A stretch of DNA of 64,000 bases from Sulfuricella denitrificans skB26 (GCF_000297055.2 NC_022358.1:22620-86619); one strand, 5' to 3'. Numbered from the stretch's first letter, positions 28,766-38,801 are shown. Notes: generated by a model not told the origin, from the sequence alone. Program-made: numbers and translations.

Positions 28766-29841
28766 CGCGCGGGTATCGTCAGGATGGGCGCTTGCGGCAG
28801 GCCGCCGGTCTCGGCCAGGGAAGCGAACATCATCAAAAAGCGGAAAGTGCGTTTGGAACCCAGGTCGCGATCGTCGATCCAGAACCAGCGGTTGCGGTAA
28901 CTCACCGCCGCGTAGGCATCGGCGGGCCGCTCGGCGCCGGATGCAATGCGCATGAGCGGTTCGGCACCCCCACTGCCATCGGCTGACAAACGGGATGTAG
29001 CACGCCCCTCGCGTAGGTCCTGCTCGGGCACTTCGACGCCGCCGGCCAGTTCCCCCATCACGCCCTGCATGGAGCGCGTGAGCACGGCGATTTCGTCAGG
29101 ATGGCTGCGCGCTGCACCGAAAACCAGGCGGTATGAATCAAGCTTCGGATTCAGACCGAGAAGTTCCTTCACCAGCGCAATGTTAGTATCCGTTTCCTCG
29201 TCCACCGCGCGCCGGAACAGGACGAACGACAAGGTTTGCTCGCCATGCGTCTCGATGCGCACGCCCAGCGCTCCGGCCTCCTCGATCCGGCGCAGCGTCT
29301 CGGCGACGCGGATGAACCTGGGGTCGTTCCGGCGCGCCCGGGAGGGCGAGGTCGAGACGTTGTAAATACCATTGATGGCCTGAACCACGGCGCGCAGGAT
29401 AAAGTCTGCCCGGCCCCCGCCGCCTATGGTCGCAAACACGGTTTCGGGCGGGATCGGCCGCAGCATGCTCTTGACCAGCCGCTCGCCAGTCAGCTGGGTA
29501 TAGGAGATGGTCGGCGATTCGCTGTAGCGGCCTCCCGCACTCAGGCCGAGATTGTTGCCTTCCGTTGCGCGCGGAAACACGTTCGCCGCGAGACCGATAT
29601 TGCTTTCCAGCGAGTACGAGCTGATCACGGAGGAAACATCAAGATAAACGGGCGTATCCAGGTAGCGCAGTTTGACGATGTTGAGCAGCATCTGCTCCTT
29701 CCACGAGTCGCCGATGGCCGCGGCGTAGCCCATGCGATCGCGCGGCACGCTGGCGGAACCCAAGGTCTGGCAGCCGGCCAGCAGCAGAGCGGTCAATACC
29801 AATGAGAACTGGAGTAATTTTTTCATTTTCGAAATAGGCAT
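28762..29841 (-). CDS. Unknown lipoprotein
   Basis: About 359 residues. The signal peptide MPISKMKKLLQFSLVLTALLLAGC has lipobox LAGC. The start at 29841 is chosen because GGGAG sits about ten bases upstream; an ATG at 29826 lacks one. The mature protein has no motif I recognise. It contains an alternating polar/hydrophobic middle (TISYTQLTGERLVKSML, ADFILRAVVQAINGIYNV). Probably outer-membrane anchored; function unknown. Confidence 0.6.
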   Translation of the reverse strand: MPISKMKKLLQFSLVLTALLLAGCQTLGSASVPRDRMGYAAAIGDSWKEQMLLNIVKLRYLDTPVYLDVSSVISSYSLESNIGLAANVFPRATEGNNLGLSAGGRYSESPTISYTQLTGERLVKSMLRPIPPETVFATIGGGGRADFILRAVVQAINGIYNVSTSPSRARRNDPRFIRVAETLRRIEEAGALGVRIETHGEQTLSFVLFRRAVDEETDTNIALVKELLGLNPKLDSYRLVFGAARSHPDEIAVLTRSMQGVMGELAGGVEVPEQDLREGRATSRLSADGSGGAEPLMRIASGAERPADAYAAVSYRNRWFWIDDRDLGSKRTFRFLMMFASLAETGGLPQAPILTIPAR

Positions 29842-29900
29842 GGCTCGCTGACTCCCTGTTTCAAGCCTGATTGCTCGCCACGCCCGGTTATGTGGAAACC

Positions 29901-30212
29901 CTACTTCAGGAAACCCCGTGATTTCATATTGTCGCAGCCATAGCCAGAGCCCATGGGGGCCAGGGTCACACCCTTCTCCTTGGCGCGTGCTTCCATTTGC
30001 GTGTGGTGCTCCTGCTGATAAGCTTTGCACTCGTCATAGGTCTTAAAGCTGCGCATCTTGGTCTGGTGCTCGGCGCGTTCCGCAGGGGTCATGACCTGCC
30101 AGCCCACGGTATTACCCTTGTTGGCGGCCCAGGGACCTCTGGCCAGGGCTGATCCGGCCGCAAGCGAGGTTGCCAGTGCCAGTGCCACGGTGCTAATCAT
30201 AAGTTTGTTCAT
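29901..30212 (-). CDS. Small exported protein, MTxxER family
   Basis: A 103-residue precursor with a signal peptide ending at AGSALA. The mature part begins with WAANKGNTVGW and then MTPAERAEHQTKMRSF, TYDECKAYQQEHHTQM and ARAKEKG, all helical and charged. The same pattern recurs in the protein encoded at 40473-40793, so the two look paralogous. AAGGAG precedes the ATG. Function unknown; loosely Spy/CpxP-like in character. Confidence 0.65.
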   Translation of the reverse strand: MNKLMISTVALALATSLAAGSALARGPWAANKGNTVGWQVMTPAERAEHQTKMRSFKTYDECKAYQQEHHTQMEARAKEKGVTLAPMGSGYGCDNMKSRGFLK

Positions 30213-30311
30213 GCTGTACTCCTTTGATTTGCTACAGTCAAAGCCACCATTGTGGTGACGCCAATGAAACAGTACGCTTTTTATAAGGCAGCGCACTGTC
30301 GCATATCAATA

Positions 30312-30923
30312 TCAACGCTCATAGCCGGAACAGGGAATGCACACGTGCTTCTCTCCCACCACGCGCACATAGGCGCGGGCGGTGAGTTCGCCACAGGCGG
30401 CGCAGGGGGTGAAACCCATGGTCTCCGGCAGCCATTCGCGCTCGAACTGGAATACCTCACCGATGCTCAGCACATCGCTCTCCGGCGCATTCCAGACCAG
30501 ATCCACCAGCTCCATCTGCTCGGCTTCGGGGATGGCATCCGGCTCCATGCCCTGACCACGCTTGACCATGAAGGCAGAGGCAGCGATCTGCTTGGCAAGG
30601 GTCGGCTTGTAGCTTACCCGCACCGCCCGATTGCTGGCCCGCTCAATCAGCGTCACCGCCAGCTTGCCATAGGGGATCTTTTCCATATTGCCCTTGCCGA
30701 GGGTGCAACCGGTGGTGAATTGCACCCCATCGCCAAAGCACATGCCGCCGTGGTCTTCGCCAATCTCGACGAAGGCGTGCAGCTGGCGACCACCGGAGCG
30801 CTTGACGCCCAGCACGCGCAAAGCGGCCAGACCTATGCGCACGCCCACCACGCTGGCCCAGCAACGATGTCCGTGGAATTTCAAGGTTTCCAGCAGAATC
30901 TGTTTATCGTCATTGGCACTCAT
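30312..30923 (-). CDS. FmdE-family protein with C-terminal zinc ribbon
   Basis: A 203-residue soluble protein. N-terminal FHGHRCWASVVGVRIGLAAL and GEDHGGMCFGDGVQFTTGCTLGKGN are the FmdE core; C-terminal CAACGELTARAYV...CIPCSGY is a two-CxxC zinc ribbon. The family name comes from formylmethanofuran dehydrogenase, but its role in non-methanogens is not settled. It lies 12 bp after the TauE-type exporter gene on the same strand. Confidence 0.78.
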   Translation of the reverse strand: MSANDDKQILLETLKFHGHRCWASVVGVRIGLAALRVLGVKRSGGRQLHAFVEIGEDHGGMCFGDGVQFTTGCTLGKGNMEKIPYGKLAVTLIERASNRAVRVSYKPTLAKQIAASAFMVKRGQGMEPDAIPEAEQMELVDLVWNAPESDVLSIGEVFQFEREWLPETMGFTPCAACGELTARAYVRVVGEKHVCIPCSGYER

Positions 30924-30935
30924 GGCGCTTCTCCT

Positions 30936-31706
30936 TTAAGTTTTAAATATATCCCACAACAGCTTGCCCGCCACACCCAGCAGTAGCACGGCGTACAAGC
31001 GCTTGACCCAACCCGGCTTGGCGCGGCGGGCCATGAACCAGGCGCCCAACTGGGAGCCCATGATCGCCGCCAGCATGGTGAGCACGGCAAGTAGCGGTTC
31101 GATGCGGCCTTCCGCAGCGTGGGCGAGAAAACCGGAAATTGAGGCGAAGGTGACGATGAAGGCGGTGGTGGCAGCCGCCTGCTTGGCGCCATAGCCCATG
31201 GCCATGAGAACGGGTGCGACAATGAAGCCGCCGCCCACGCCCAGCAGTGCGCCGACGAAACCCTCGAAGCTGCCCAGGGCGAGGCCGATGGCCATGCGGC
31301 GACGTGGACTCATGGGGACGGGTGTTTCGTTCTGACTGGCGGTTTGCAGGCTGCGCAGCCCGGCCAGGAGGGTCAGCGCGGCAAACAATCCGATGAGCAT
31401 ATCCTTGGGCACGAATTGGGTCAGGTGGGCGCCCAGCGGTGCCAGGGCCATGGCAGAGAGCGCCGCAGGCAGGCCGCCGCGAAAATCCACCAGCCCTTCC
31501 CGTGCATAGCGCACCAGCGCAGAGGCGGAAGTTACCCCGTTGAGCAGCAGACCGAGCGGTATGGCCACGGTCTTTAAGGGCAGCTCCAGCCACTTGAACA
31601 AGGGCACGTAGAGCATGCCTCCACCCAGCCCCAGCATGGCAAACACGGCGGAAACCGCGAACACCAGTCCGGTGGCAATCAGGTGAGTGGAGGTGAGCGG
31701 TTCCAT
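30936..31706 (-). CDS. TauE/SafE-family exporter
   Basis: A 256-residue membrane protein with about eight helices and the internal repeat glycine motifs GLGGGMLYVPLF and GVGGGFIVAPVL typical of TauE/SafE permeases, which move sulfite, sulfoacetate or other small anions. Substrate unknown. It follows the OsmC-like gene by 3 bp, so it belongs to the same unit. Confidence 0.82.
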   Translation of the reverse strand: MEPLTSTHLIATGLVFAVSAVFAMLGLGGGMLYVPLFKWLELPLKTVAIPLGLLLNGVTSASALVRYAREGLVDFRGGLPAALSAMALAPLGAHLTQFVPKDMLIGLFAALTLLAGLRSLQTASQNETPVPMSPRRRMAIGLALGSFEGFVGALLGVGGGFIVAPVLMAMGYGAKQAAATTAFIVTFASISGFLAHAAEGRIEPLLAVLTMLAAIMGSQLGAWFMARRAKPGWVKRLYAVLLLGVAGKLLWDIFKT

Positions 31707-31709
31707 GGC

Positions 31710-32126
31710 TCAGCCCTTGCGGCGCAATACCCCTGAAAGCTGCGTGCCCGGCGCCACGGTATTGAACACAGTGCCGTATTTCTTCACGTTGTCGTGCAGC
31801 AGTTCCAGACGGCGATCCGGCTCGTCGCTATCGACAATGATCTCGTAGGTGATGGATTCCATCTTTGGCGGCACGTCCTGGCGCACGCCATCGACGCGCA
31901 CCTCCACCCCGCGCAGCTCGAATTTCAGTATTGGCATCACCCGCTCGATACCCTTGATGATGCAGGCGGACAGGGCGGCGAGCAGCAACTCGGCTGGATT
32001 GAAGGCGTTCGGGTTGCCGGCCATATCGGTATCCAGCGGAATTTCCGCCGCCTTGCAGCGGGAGAGACTGCCGTGCGCGTCGAGACGCACGGTTTCCACG
32101 TGGAAGGTCATTTTGGAATTGCTCAT
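31710..32126 (-). CDS. OsmC-family protein
   Basis: A 138-residue OsmC/Ohr-fold protein. NAFNPAELLLAALSACIIKGIE carries the conserved Cys region, followed by ELRGVEVRVDGVRQD and a C-terminal GTVFNTVAPGTQLSG. Only one of the two peroxidatic Cys is evident, so peroxidase activity is uncertain. AAGGA lies upstream of the start at 32126. Genes for a TauE exporter and CcdA-like protein flank it. Confidence 0.8.
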   Translation of the reverse strand: MSNSKMTFHVETVRLDAHGSLSRCKAAEIPLDTDMAGNPNAFNPAELLLAALSACIIKGIERVMPILKFELRGVEVRVDGVRQDVPPKMESITYEIIVDSDEPDRRLELLHDNVKKYGTVFNTVAPGTQLSGVLRRKG

Positions 32127-32166
32127 AGCATGTTCCTTTCCCCAGAAATTGCAGCTCAGCGAAGAC

Positions 32167-32868
32167 TCAGTTTGCGCTCCAGACCAAGTAAAAACCAGCA
32201 CCTATCACCAGCACGCCGCAACCTTGGCGAAAGCGCAGGGCACCGCGACTGTGCTCGTTCCAGTCAAGGTAGCGCTGCACCATGCCGGAGGCGGAACCGG
32301 CCGCGACGATAACCGAGCAGTGGCCCACGCCGTAGGCAAGTAGCAGAGAGGCGGCAAACAGCGGCGAGGTGGCAGCGCTGCTGAAGGCCACGCCCAGCAC
32401 CGGTGCCATATAGGCGAAGGTGCAGGGGCCAAGCGCGATGCCGAAGACCAGCCCCAGCGCCAACGCCGGCAACAAGCCCTTGCGCGCGATGGGTACGCTG
32501 GCGGGGCTCTTCCACGGCGAGGGCAGCAGGCCGAGCAAGTAAAGGCCGACCAGCAGGAAAACCCCTGCGACGAAATAATTGGCCCACGGCCCCATATCCC
32601 CGGCGATGCGGCCCAGCGAGGCGGTAATAGCCCCGATCACGGCGATGGTGATCAGGATGCCGACGGCGAACAGCCCGGAGAGCGCAAAGGCGCGCCTGCC
32701 GCTGGCCATCCCCTGGCCGTTGATGAACCCCACGATGAGCGGAATGCCGGCCAGATGGCAGGGGCTGAGCAGCATGCTCGCCACGCCCCACAACGCCGCC
32801 GCTCCCAGCGCCCACACCGGCGCGCCGGAAAGACCGTTATTCAGTGCTTCGAAGAGTTCCCCGATCAT
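32167..32868 (-). CDS. CcdA/DsbD-like transmembrane thiol-redox protein
   Basis: A 233-residue protein with six membrane helices. LLSPCHLAGIPLIVGF and LGPCTFAYMAPVLGV each place a Cys-Pro region in a helix, the pair used by CcdA to pass electrons from cytoplasmic thioredoxin across the membrane. The ATG at 32868 overlaps the thioredoxin stop by 4 bp, indicating that its periplasmic partner is the co-encoded thioredoxin. Confidence 0.82.
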   Translation of the reverse strand: MIGELFEALNNGLSGAPVWALGAAALWGVASMLLSPCHLAGIPLIVGFINGQGMASGRRAFALSGLFAVGILITIAVIGAITASLGRIAGDMGPWANYFVAGVFLLVGLYLLGLLPSPWKSPASVPIARKGLLPALALGLVFGIALGPCTFAYMAPVLGVAFSSAATSPLFAASLLLAYGVGHCSVIVAAGSASGMVQRYLDWNEHSRGALRFRQGCGVLVIGAGFYLVWSAN

Positions 32869-33275
32869 CGCGCCCGGCCCGCTTCGGCAAACGTAAAACC
32901 GAGCTCGCGCCATTTTCCAAGTATCTGCTCACGCGAGTAGAACCCCACGTGGCGAAACAGCTCTTTTCCATTGGCGTCATAGAATATCTGCGTCGGAATC
33001 ACCTGGATGCGGTAGGGATTGGCTGCTTCCGGGTCTTTCCACATGTCGATGAACACGACCTCGAACTTGCCGGCATATTCACCCCGCAGTTGTTCCAGGA
33101 TGGGCGCCATCTGCTTGCAGGGGATGCATCTGCTGGCGCCGACATCCACCAGCCGGGGTTTGGCTATCTTTGCAGGTGCTGCCGTACCCGTTGTTTCGGC
33201 TGCACTGGTAATGGACACGGTCATCGCCGTAATCGCCAGCGCAACAATCAGCGCCGCTTTGCCTGGTTTATACAT
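32865..33275 (-). CDS. Periplasmic thioredoxin-like protein
   Basis: A 136-residue precursor: signal peptide (residues 1-26) and a thioredoxin domain with active site SRCIPCKQM and cis-Pro region RIQVIPTQIFYDANG. It is expected to receive electrons from the coupled CcdA-like protein. It lies 10 bp after the RND permease gene. Confidence 0.85.
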   Translation of the reverse strand: MYKPGKAALIVALAITAMTVSITSAAETTGTAAPAKIAKPRLVDVGASRCIPCKQMAPILEQLRGEYAGKFEVVFIDMWKDPEAANPYRIQVIPTQIFYDANGKELFRHVGFYSREQILGKWRELGFTFAEAGRAR

Positions 33276-33285
33276 GGGGTTCCTT

Positions 33286-36200
33286 TCAACTTGCCTTCGA
33301 TTTTTTCCTGCCCGTCACCCAGACGTAGAACATGGGCAGGTAGAACAGGCTCATGAAGGTACCCACCAGCAGTCCGCCGATGGCGGCGTCCGCCAGGGGG
33401 GACAGTCGCTCCAGCCCGATGGCATGTTCGATGGCAATGGGCAACATGCCGGCGATGGTGGCGAGCGCGGTCATCAGGATCGGGCGGTAGCGCAGTTTCA
33501 CCGAGCCTTCCGCTGCCTCTAAAGCGCTCTGACCTTCCTTGCGGCGTTCCTGGATGAAGTCCACCAGCAGGATGGAATTCTTGATGATGATGGAGAACAG
33601 CAGCACGACGCCGAGTATCGCCGACAGGGCCAGCGCTTTGCCGAAGGCAAGCAGGCCCCACATCGCGCCGATGATGGACAGCGGCAGGATGAGCACGGAC
33701 AGCAGCCCCAGCCCCACGCTGCGGTAGGCCGGCACCAGCACACCGAAGAGCAGCAGCACGCCCAGCCCGAGGCCGACAATCATGCGCTTGCCGGATTCCT
33801 TGGAGGTGGCGAAGTCGCCCTCGTCGCTGTAGCTCACGTCTTTCGGCATGACCTTGGCCACGGCGGCCACAGCCTCGTCGGAGAGCAGGCTGATGGGCTT
33901 GGTGTTGCGATAGGCGAACACGTCCAGGGAGTAATGGATGCCGTTGGTGGTGAGAATGGCGGTGGCAGGCTGGCGCTCGATATGGGCGATCTGGCCCAGT
34001 GACACGGCCTCGCCGCTGGGCAGCTGGATCGGCAACAGCATCAGCGCCTGCGGATTGGCGCGGTAGGCATCGCTGAAATAGGTGCGCACCGGCAGGCTGC
34101 CAACCGATGGCAATTTGCTCAGACTGGCCACTGGCAGGCCTTTCAGGGGCAACTGACCGACCACCTGATCGGGTGTCGCGCCCAAGGCACGAAGTTTTTC
34201 CTCATCAAGCACCAGCACGGCTTCTTCGCTGTTTCTGTCCCAACTGGTGGACACCGTGGTGACGCCCGGCACCATCCTCAGCGCCACCACGACATCGTTG
34301 GCGGTTTTTGCCAGCACATGCCAGTCCTCGCTCACGAGGCGGATGTCGATCGGCGCCTTGATGGTGGACAGGGCAGTGGCGCCGGAATCGAACACGTCGG
34401 CGCTGATGATGCCCGGCACGACTGCCAGCTGTTTGCGCAAATCGGCCTCGATGCCCCAGCTGCTTTGCGTGCGGTGCAGGCGATCGACATAGGTGATGGT
34501 ATAGGTAGCCTCGCCCGGCAACTGGCCTGAGCCCAGGGACAGGATGCCGGCCTCCGAACCAAAGGCGGCGCTGATGCGCTCGATGCGCTTATCCTGTGTC
34601 AGCGTGCGATCGAAATCCTTGAGCCGCGCCTCGGCCAGTGCCACCGGCACGTTGCCGCCGAATTTGACGTGCACCTTGACGATGCCGGTGTCCATCGGCG
34701 GCATGGCGTCGCGGCCGATCAGCGGCATGACGACCTTCACGCTGACCGCCAGCAAAATGATCGCAGGCAGCACCAGCAGGGTACGCCGCAGCCAGCTTCC
34801 CGCCAAGGCATAGCGCAACATGCCGACATAAAGCCCCGCGCCGGGCGCCAGAGTGCGCTGGTAGAAGCGTTCGATTGCCTGCTCCCAGCGGTTCTTCGAC
34901 GGAAGGCCGTTGCGGTACCAGTAGGCCGACATTTTGGGAATGAAGGTGATGGCCAGGAAATAAGACACGAACACCGCGATCAATACGGGGCGGACCAGAT
35001 GGGAGAAAATCGCCTCGGGGAAGCCGCCCACGTACATCAGTGGGGTGATCACCACAACCGTGGCGACGGTGCCGACCAGGATGGGCGAGAGCACTTCCTC
35101 GGTGCCGTGGCGGATGGCGGTGTCCACGTCTTCCTTGAGTTCTTCCAGGTGGCGCTCGATGTTTTCCAGCACCACCACGGCATCGTCCACCAGCATCCCC
35201 AAGGCCAGGATGATGCCGGTCATGACGGTGATGTTGAGTTCCTTGCCCATCAGCCAAAGTATCGCCAGGGTGAGCAGGAAGACCAGCGGGATACTGATCA
35301 GGGAAGTCACCACCGCGCGCCAGTTGGCGAGGAAAAACAGCATCACCAAGGCGACGAAGATGACGGCGTCGCGCAGCGCTTCGATCATATTGGCATTGGA
35401 TGTCGCGATCAGCTCCTCCTGCGTGTCGGCAACGGCGAATTCGATATTCGGATAGCGCGCCTTGAGACTGGGCAGAATGCGGTTGGCGTCGTCGATGGCG
35501 CCCTGCACACTTTCGCCAGGCGCGCGCTGGATGGCGATGGCGATCGCTGGCTTGCCGTTGCCGTGGAAGGCAGCGAAACGCTCGGCCTGGGTGAGCTCCA
35601 CCCGCGCCACGTCGCCTAGCGTCAGGCCGTTGGCGAGCGGCAGGCGGCGCAAGGCCTCGGCGCTGACGCGCTCGCCATAGATCGTGAGAGTGGCCAGCGA
35701 CGCGTTGCCTTGGGTGACGCCCACCGGATAGTCCCGCCCCAGCCTGGCCATGACGTCCTGGAGCTGGGCTTGGCTGATGCGGTAGCGCGCCAGTTGCAGC
35801 GGGTCGAACTCCACCCGCAGGGCGGGTTCGTAGCCGCCGAAGATTTCCACGTTGGCGATATGCGGCTGGGTAAGAAAGGCCGTGCGCAGGTCGTTTTCCG
35901 CAATCAGCCGGATCTGGGCCAGGCTCGCATGGCTGCCGGGTTTGGGAGACAGCGCCAGGGTCAGCACCGGATTGGTGAAGGCACCTACGGCATACACGGC
36001 GGAAGCGGGCGACTCCGGCGGAAGCTTGCCGCGCGCACGGGAAAGGGCGTTATTGACGTCCAGCACCGCCGCATCCAGCCCCTTGGTGTATTCGAATTCG
36101 GCGCGCACGATGGACACTTCGTTCTTGTTGATGCTTTGCACATCGCGAATGCCGGACAGGGCATACAGCTCCTGCTCGATCGGGCGCGACACCTTTTGCG

Positions 36201-36375
36201 CCACGGTCTGGGCAGCCGCACCCGGCAACTGGGTGATGACCGTCACTTGGGGCCGCTCGACATCGGGGTACATGTTGCGCGGCAGATTGACATAACCAAC
36301 GACGCCTAAAATTGAGCCGATCACCAGAATCATCGCCAGCAGCAAAGGCCGGTCGTAAAAGAAACGGAACAGCAT
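33286..36375 (-). CDS. RND efflux transporter permease (second pump)
   Basis: A 1029-residue RND protein: MLFRFFYDRPLLLAM starts TM1, and TM4 carries ILALGMLVDDAVVVLENIE with the Asp-Asp pair of the proton relay. The sequence differs clearly from the pump encoded at 20089. Substrate unknown; context (sigma factor, arsenic genes, thioredoxin) hints at metalloid or thiol-stress efflux. The adaptor gene precedes by 3 bp. Confidence 0.87.
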   Translation of the reverse strand: MLFRFFYDRPLLLAMILVIGSILGVVGYVNLPRNMYPDVERPQVTVITQLPGAAAQTVAQKVSRPIEQELYALSGIRDVQSINKNEVSIVRAEFEYTKGLDAAVLDVNNALSRARGKLPPESPASAVYAVGAFTNPVLTLALSPKPGSHASLAQIRLIAENDLRTAFLTQPHIANVEIFGGYEPALRVEFDPLQLARYRISQAQLQDVMARLGRDYPVGVTQGNASLATLTIYGERVSAEALRRLPLANGLTLGDVARVELTQAERFAAFHGNGKPAIAIAIQRAPGESVQGAIDDANRILPSLKARYPNIEFAVADTQEELIATSNANMIEALRDAVIFVALVMLFFLANWRAVVTSLISIPLVFLLTLAILWLMGKELNITVMTGIILALGMLVDDAVVVLENIERHLEELKEDVDTAIRHGTEEVLSPILVGTVATVVVITPLMYVGGFPEAIFSHLVRPVLIAVFVSYFLAITFIPKMSAYWYRNGLPSKNRWEQAIERFYQRTLAPGAGLYVGMLRYALAGSWLRRTLLVLPAIILLAVSVKVVMPLIGRDAMPPMDTGIVKVHVKFGGNVPVALAEARLKDFDRTLTQDKRIERISAAFGSEAGILSLGSGQLPGEATYTITYVDRLHRTQSSWGIEADLRKQLAVVPGIISADVFDSGATALSTIKAPIDIRLVSEDWHVLAKTANDVVVALRMVPGVTTVSTSWDRNSEEAVLVLDEEKLRALGATPDQVVGQLPLKGLPVASLSKLPSVGSLPVRTYFSDAYRANPQALMLLPIQLPSGEAVSLGQIAHIERQPATAILTTNGIHYSLDVFAYRNTKPISLLSDEAVAAVAKVMPKDVSYSDEGDFATSKESGKRMIVGLGLGVLLLFGVLVPAYRSVGLGLLSVLILPLSIIGAMWGLLAFGKALALSAILGVVLLFSIIIKNSILLVDFIQERRKEGQSALEAAEGSVKLRYRPILMTALATIAGMLPIAIEHAIGLERLSPLADAAIGGLLVGTFMSLFYLPMFYVWVTGRKKSKAS

Positions 36376-36378
36376 GAT

Positions 36379-37518
36379 TTAGCCGCCTTTTGTGATTTTG
36401 AACGGCGTGCCGAGGATCAGTCGGGTGAGCACGTCAGGCCCGCCGCAGGCAATGGTTGCTCCGTTCAGGCGGGCATCCGTGCTGGCCACGCCTTCGCTGC
36501 CCGAAGCGGCCAGTTCCACGGTGAGCGGCCGGGCCGGACCGGATTGCGCAAGCTGAAAGATGGTGGCGCTGTGGCCGTCGTTGTTGAGCAGGCAGGTATC
36601 CGGCAAGAACACACCCTGGCCAGAAAAAGTCACCAGCTTGACCGACACGCGAGAGCCCGGCGTCAGGCCGTCGGCGCGCGCTTCATAGCGGCGCATCCCC
36701 TGTGCACCTGCTTCGGGCCACGGCTTGAGAGGCAGGTCCCTGCCCTGCCAGCGCAAGGCGACCGGGCGAGAGATGTCCGGCAGATTCACCAACAGACGGG
36801 ACTCTCCCAGGGCAACGAGGCGCAACAAGGGCTTGCCGGGAGTGGCAAGATCGCCCGGCTGCACCGGACGCGCCGCCACCATGCCATTGAAAGGCGCGCG
36901 GATGACGGCATAGGCGAGATTCTCACGTGCCGACCGGACGGCGGCTTCCGTTGCGCGCAGGCTAGCCTGATAGCCATCGACAGCGGCCTGAGTGCCGGAT
37001 AGCCTCGCTTCGGCAGCCGCCTGGTTGCTTTGCTCCGACTGCAACTGCTCCAGGGAAACGCCCTTGATCTTATACAAAGAATCGGCTCGCGCAGCACGGT
37101 CGCGCGCAGCTTGGGCGGCGACCTTGGCGGCAGCCAGATCGGCGTTCAGGCTGCCCTGTTGTAACCGGGTGCGAGCCAAGTCAGCTTCGGCGCGCTGCAA
37201 TTGCGATTGGGCATCGGCATCGTCCAGCCGCACCAGGACATCACCCTTCCTGAAACGGTCGCCTTCAAGGTAGCGCAACTCCGCCACGTAACCGGTCAGG
37301 CGACTGGCGATATTGGCTTCCTGTACCGCCTGCACCTCGGCCACCAGCGGCAGGGTGAGGGCGAAACGGGCGCTGACGAGCTGGCGCGCCTCCACCGCCA
37401 CTGGCACCGATGCCGGCGGCTTTTCTGCCGTCAGTCTGGATTTCTGATGTTTGACCAGCATCCCGGCGCCAACCAGCGCCACGATGGTGAGAATGATGAT
37501 GACGGTTTTCTTTTTCAT
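36379..37518 (-). CDS. RND periplasmic adaptor (second pump)
   Basis: A 379-residue membrane-fusion protein with an N-terminal membrane anchor (TVIIILTIVALVGAGMLV), a lipoyl-like half, a coiled-coil hairpin around residues 105-190 and a beta-barrel (AVIRAPFNGMVAARPVQPGDLAT). It overlaps the TolC gene by 4 bp. Role: bridge between the RND pump and the outer-membrane channel. Confidence 0.87.
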   Translation of the reverse strand: MKKKTVIIILTIVALVGAGMLVKHQKSRLTAEKPPASVPVAVEARQLVSARFALTLPLVAEVQAVQEANIASRLTGYVAELRYLEGDRFRKGDVLVRLDDADAQSQLQRAEADLARTRLQQGSLNADLAAAKVAAQAARDRAARADSLYKIKGVSLEQLQSEQSNQAAAEARLSGTQAAVDGYQASLRATEAAVRSARENLAYAVIRAPFNGMVAARPVQPGDLATPGKPLLRLVALGESRLLVNLPDISRPVALRWQGRDLPLKPWPEAGAQGMRRYEARADGLTPGSRVSVKLVTFSGQGVFLPDTCLLNNDGHSATIFQLAQSGPARPLTVELAASGSEGVASTDARLNGATIACGGPDVLTRLILGTPFKITKGG

Positions 37519-38801
37519 GGCTTATCCCACTGTGCGATATAGGTGTCGGGTGGCGTACCCGCCAGAACCTGGGCGGAAGACCAAGCGGCGGCGGCGCGGG
37601 CGCGGGCGTCGGCGAAGCGGTATTGGGCGTCGAGCAGGTCACGCTGCTGACGCAGGAGATTTTCCAGTGTTTGCGCACCCAGCCGCCATCTTTCCTGATC
37701 CACATTCACTACTTCGCTGCGATAGGCGATTTCCTTCTCCAGCGCCTCGGCGTCGGCGCGCGCGCTGTCATAGGCGGACTGGAGCGCGGCGATCTGGCGC
37801 CGGGCCGCCCGCAATGCGGCTCGGCGGTCGTCTTCGGCGGCGAGTGCGCGCGCGCCTTCTGCGGAAGAGCGCAGATAGGTCCCGGCGTCGAGCGGGATGC
37901 TCACCCGTCCCATCATGCTCCAGGTATCCATGTCACCACCGCCGCCCTTGTTGTTGTAATAGTCCGCACCCAGACTGAAGGACGGCAGCAGGTTACGGCG
38001 CGACTCGCTGGCGCCTGCCTCGGCGGCGCGCGCTTTCGCATCGGCCAGGCGGGCTGAGAGCGTGGCATCTGCATCGAGCGGATTCCACTCAGGGACGGGA
38101 ATACGAAGCGAGCCGTTCTCGGGGTCGATACCACTGGCGTCGATCAAGTCGGCTCGCGTCTCGCCCAGGATGCCCTTGAGCCGCGCCTCGTCGGCGGATA
38201 TGCGCGCCACCTCGCTTTGCGCCAGACGCACATCAATTTCGGCGGCGCGGCCCAGTTCGGCCTCCTTGCGCACCCGTTCGGCGCTGGCTTCGACCCGCTC
38301 GCGCTGAATGCGCAAGGCATCAGCCTGGGCTTGCAGCGCCTGCTTGCGGACATAGGCATTGCCCGCCTGGTGCAGACGCAGCAGGGTTTCCTGGCTCGCC
38401 AGTAGTTCCGCGGCGGCGAGATTGTTCTTAAGTTTTTCGCGCGCGGCGGCAATCACGCCGAACACGTCCACCGGCAGCGCGTAGCTCACGCCGTAGCGGA
38501 CGATGGCGTCGTCCTTGAGCAGCGGTGCGGTCTGTCCCGGCACGTAGATCCCCACCACCCGCTGGCCCTCATAGCGGGTGCGGTCGGCGACGAGGCTACC
38601 GCGTCCGAAATACTGGGCGGTCGCCGCCGACAGGTCGCCCTGAGCGCCTTCCACCTGCCGCTTGCGCGCCTCCACCGCCGGATGATCGAGCGCCGCGCGC
38701 AGCACGTCGCCCAGTTCCCCGGCTCGCGCCTGCATGCAAATGCCGGTCGCGAAAAATAGCACCATGGTCAGGCTTTTATGCCTGGGTAAACAGATTTTCA
38801 T
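37515..38801 (-). CDS. TolC-family outer-membrane channel (second pump)
   Basis: A 428-residue outer-membrane efflux protein. Signal peptide to about residue 27 (MVLFFATGICMQARAG), then two helical repeats with the usual long coiled coils. The ATG at 38801 is preceded by GGGAAGG; the frame to 38894 is too long. The sigma-factor gene lies 93 bp upstream and is probably co-transcribed. Confidence 0.83.
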   Translation of the reverse strand: MKICLPRHKSLTMVLFFATGICMQARAGELGDVLRAALDHPAVEARKRQVEGAQGDLSAATAQYFGRGSLVADRTRYEGQRVVGIYVPGQTAPLLKDDAIVRYGVSYALPVDVFGVIAAAREKLKNNLAAAELLASQETLLRLHQAGNAYVRKQALQAQADALRIQRERVEASAERVRKEAELGRAAEIDVRLAQSEVARISADEARLKGILGETRADLIDASGIDPENGSLRIPVPEWNPLDADATLSARLADAKARAAEAGASESRRNLLPSFSLGADYYNNKGGGGDMDTWSMMGRVSIPLDAGTYLRSSAEGARALAAEDDRRAALRAARRQIAALQSAYDSARADAEALEKEIAYRSEVVNVDQERWRLGAQTLENLLRQQRDLLDAQYRFADARARAAAAWSSAQVLAGTPPDTYIAQWDKP

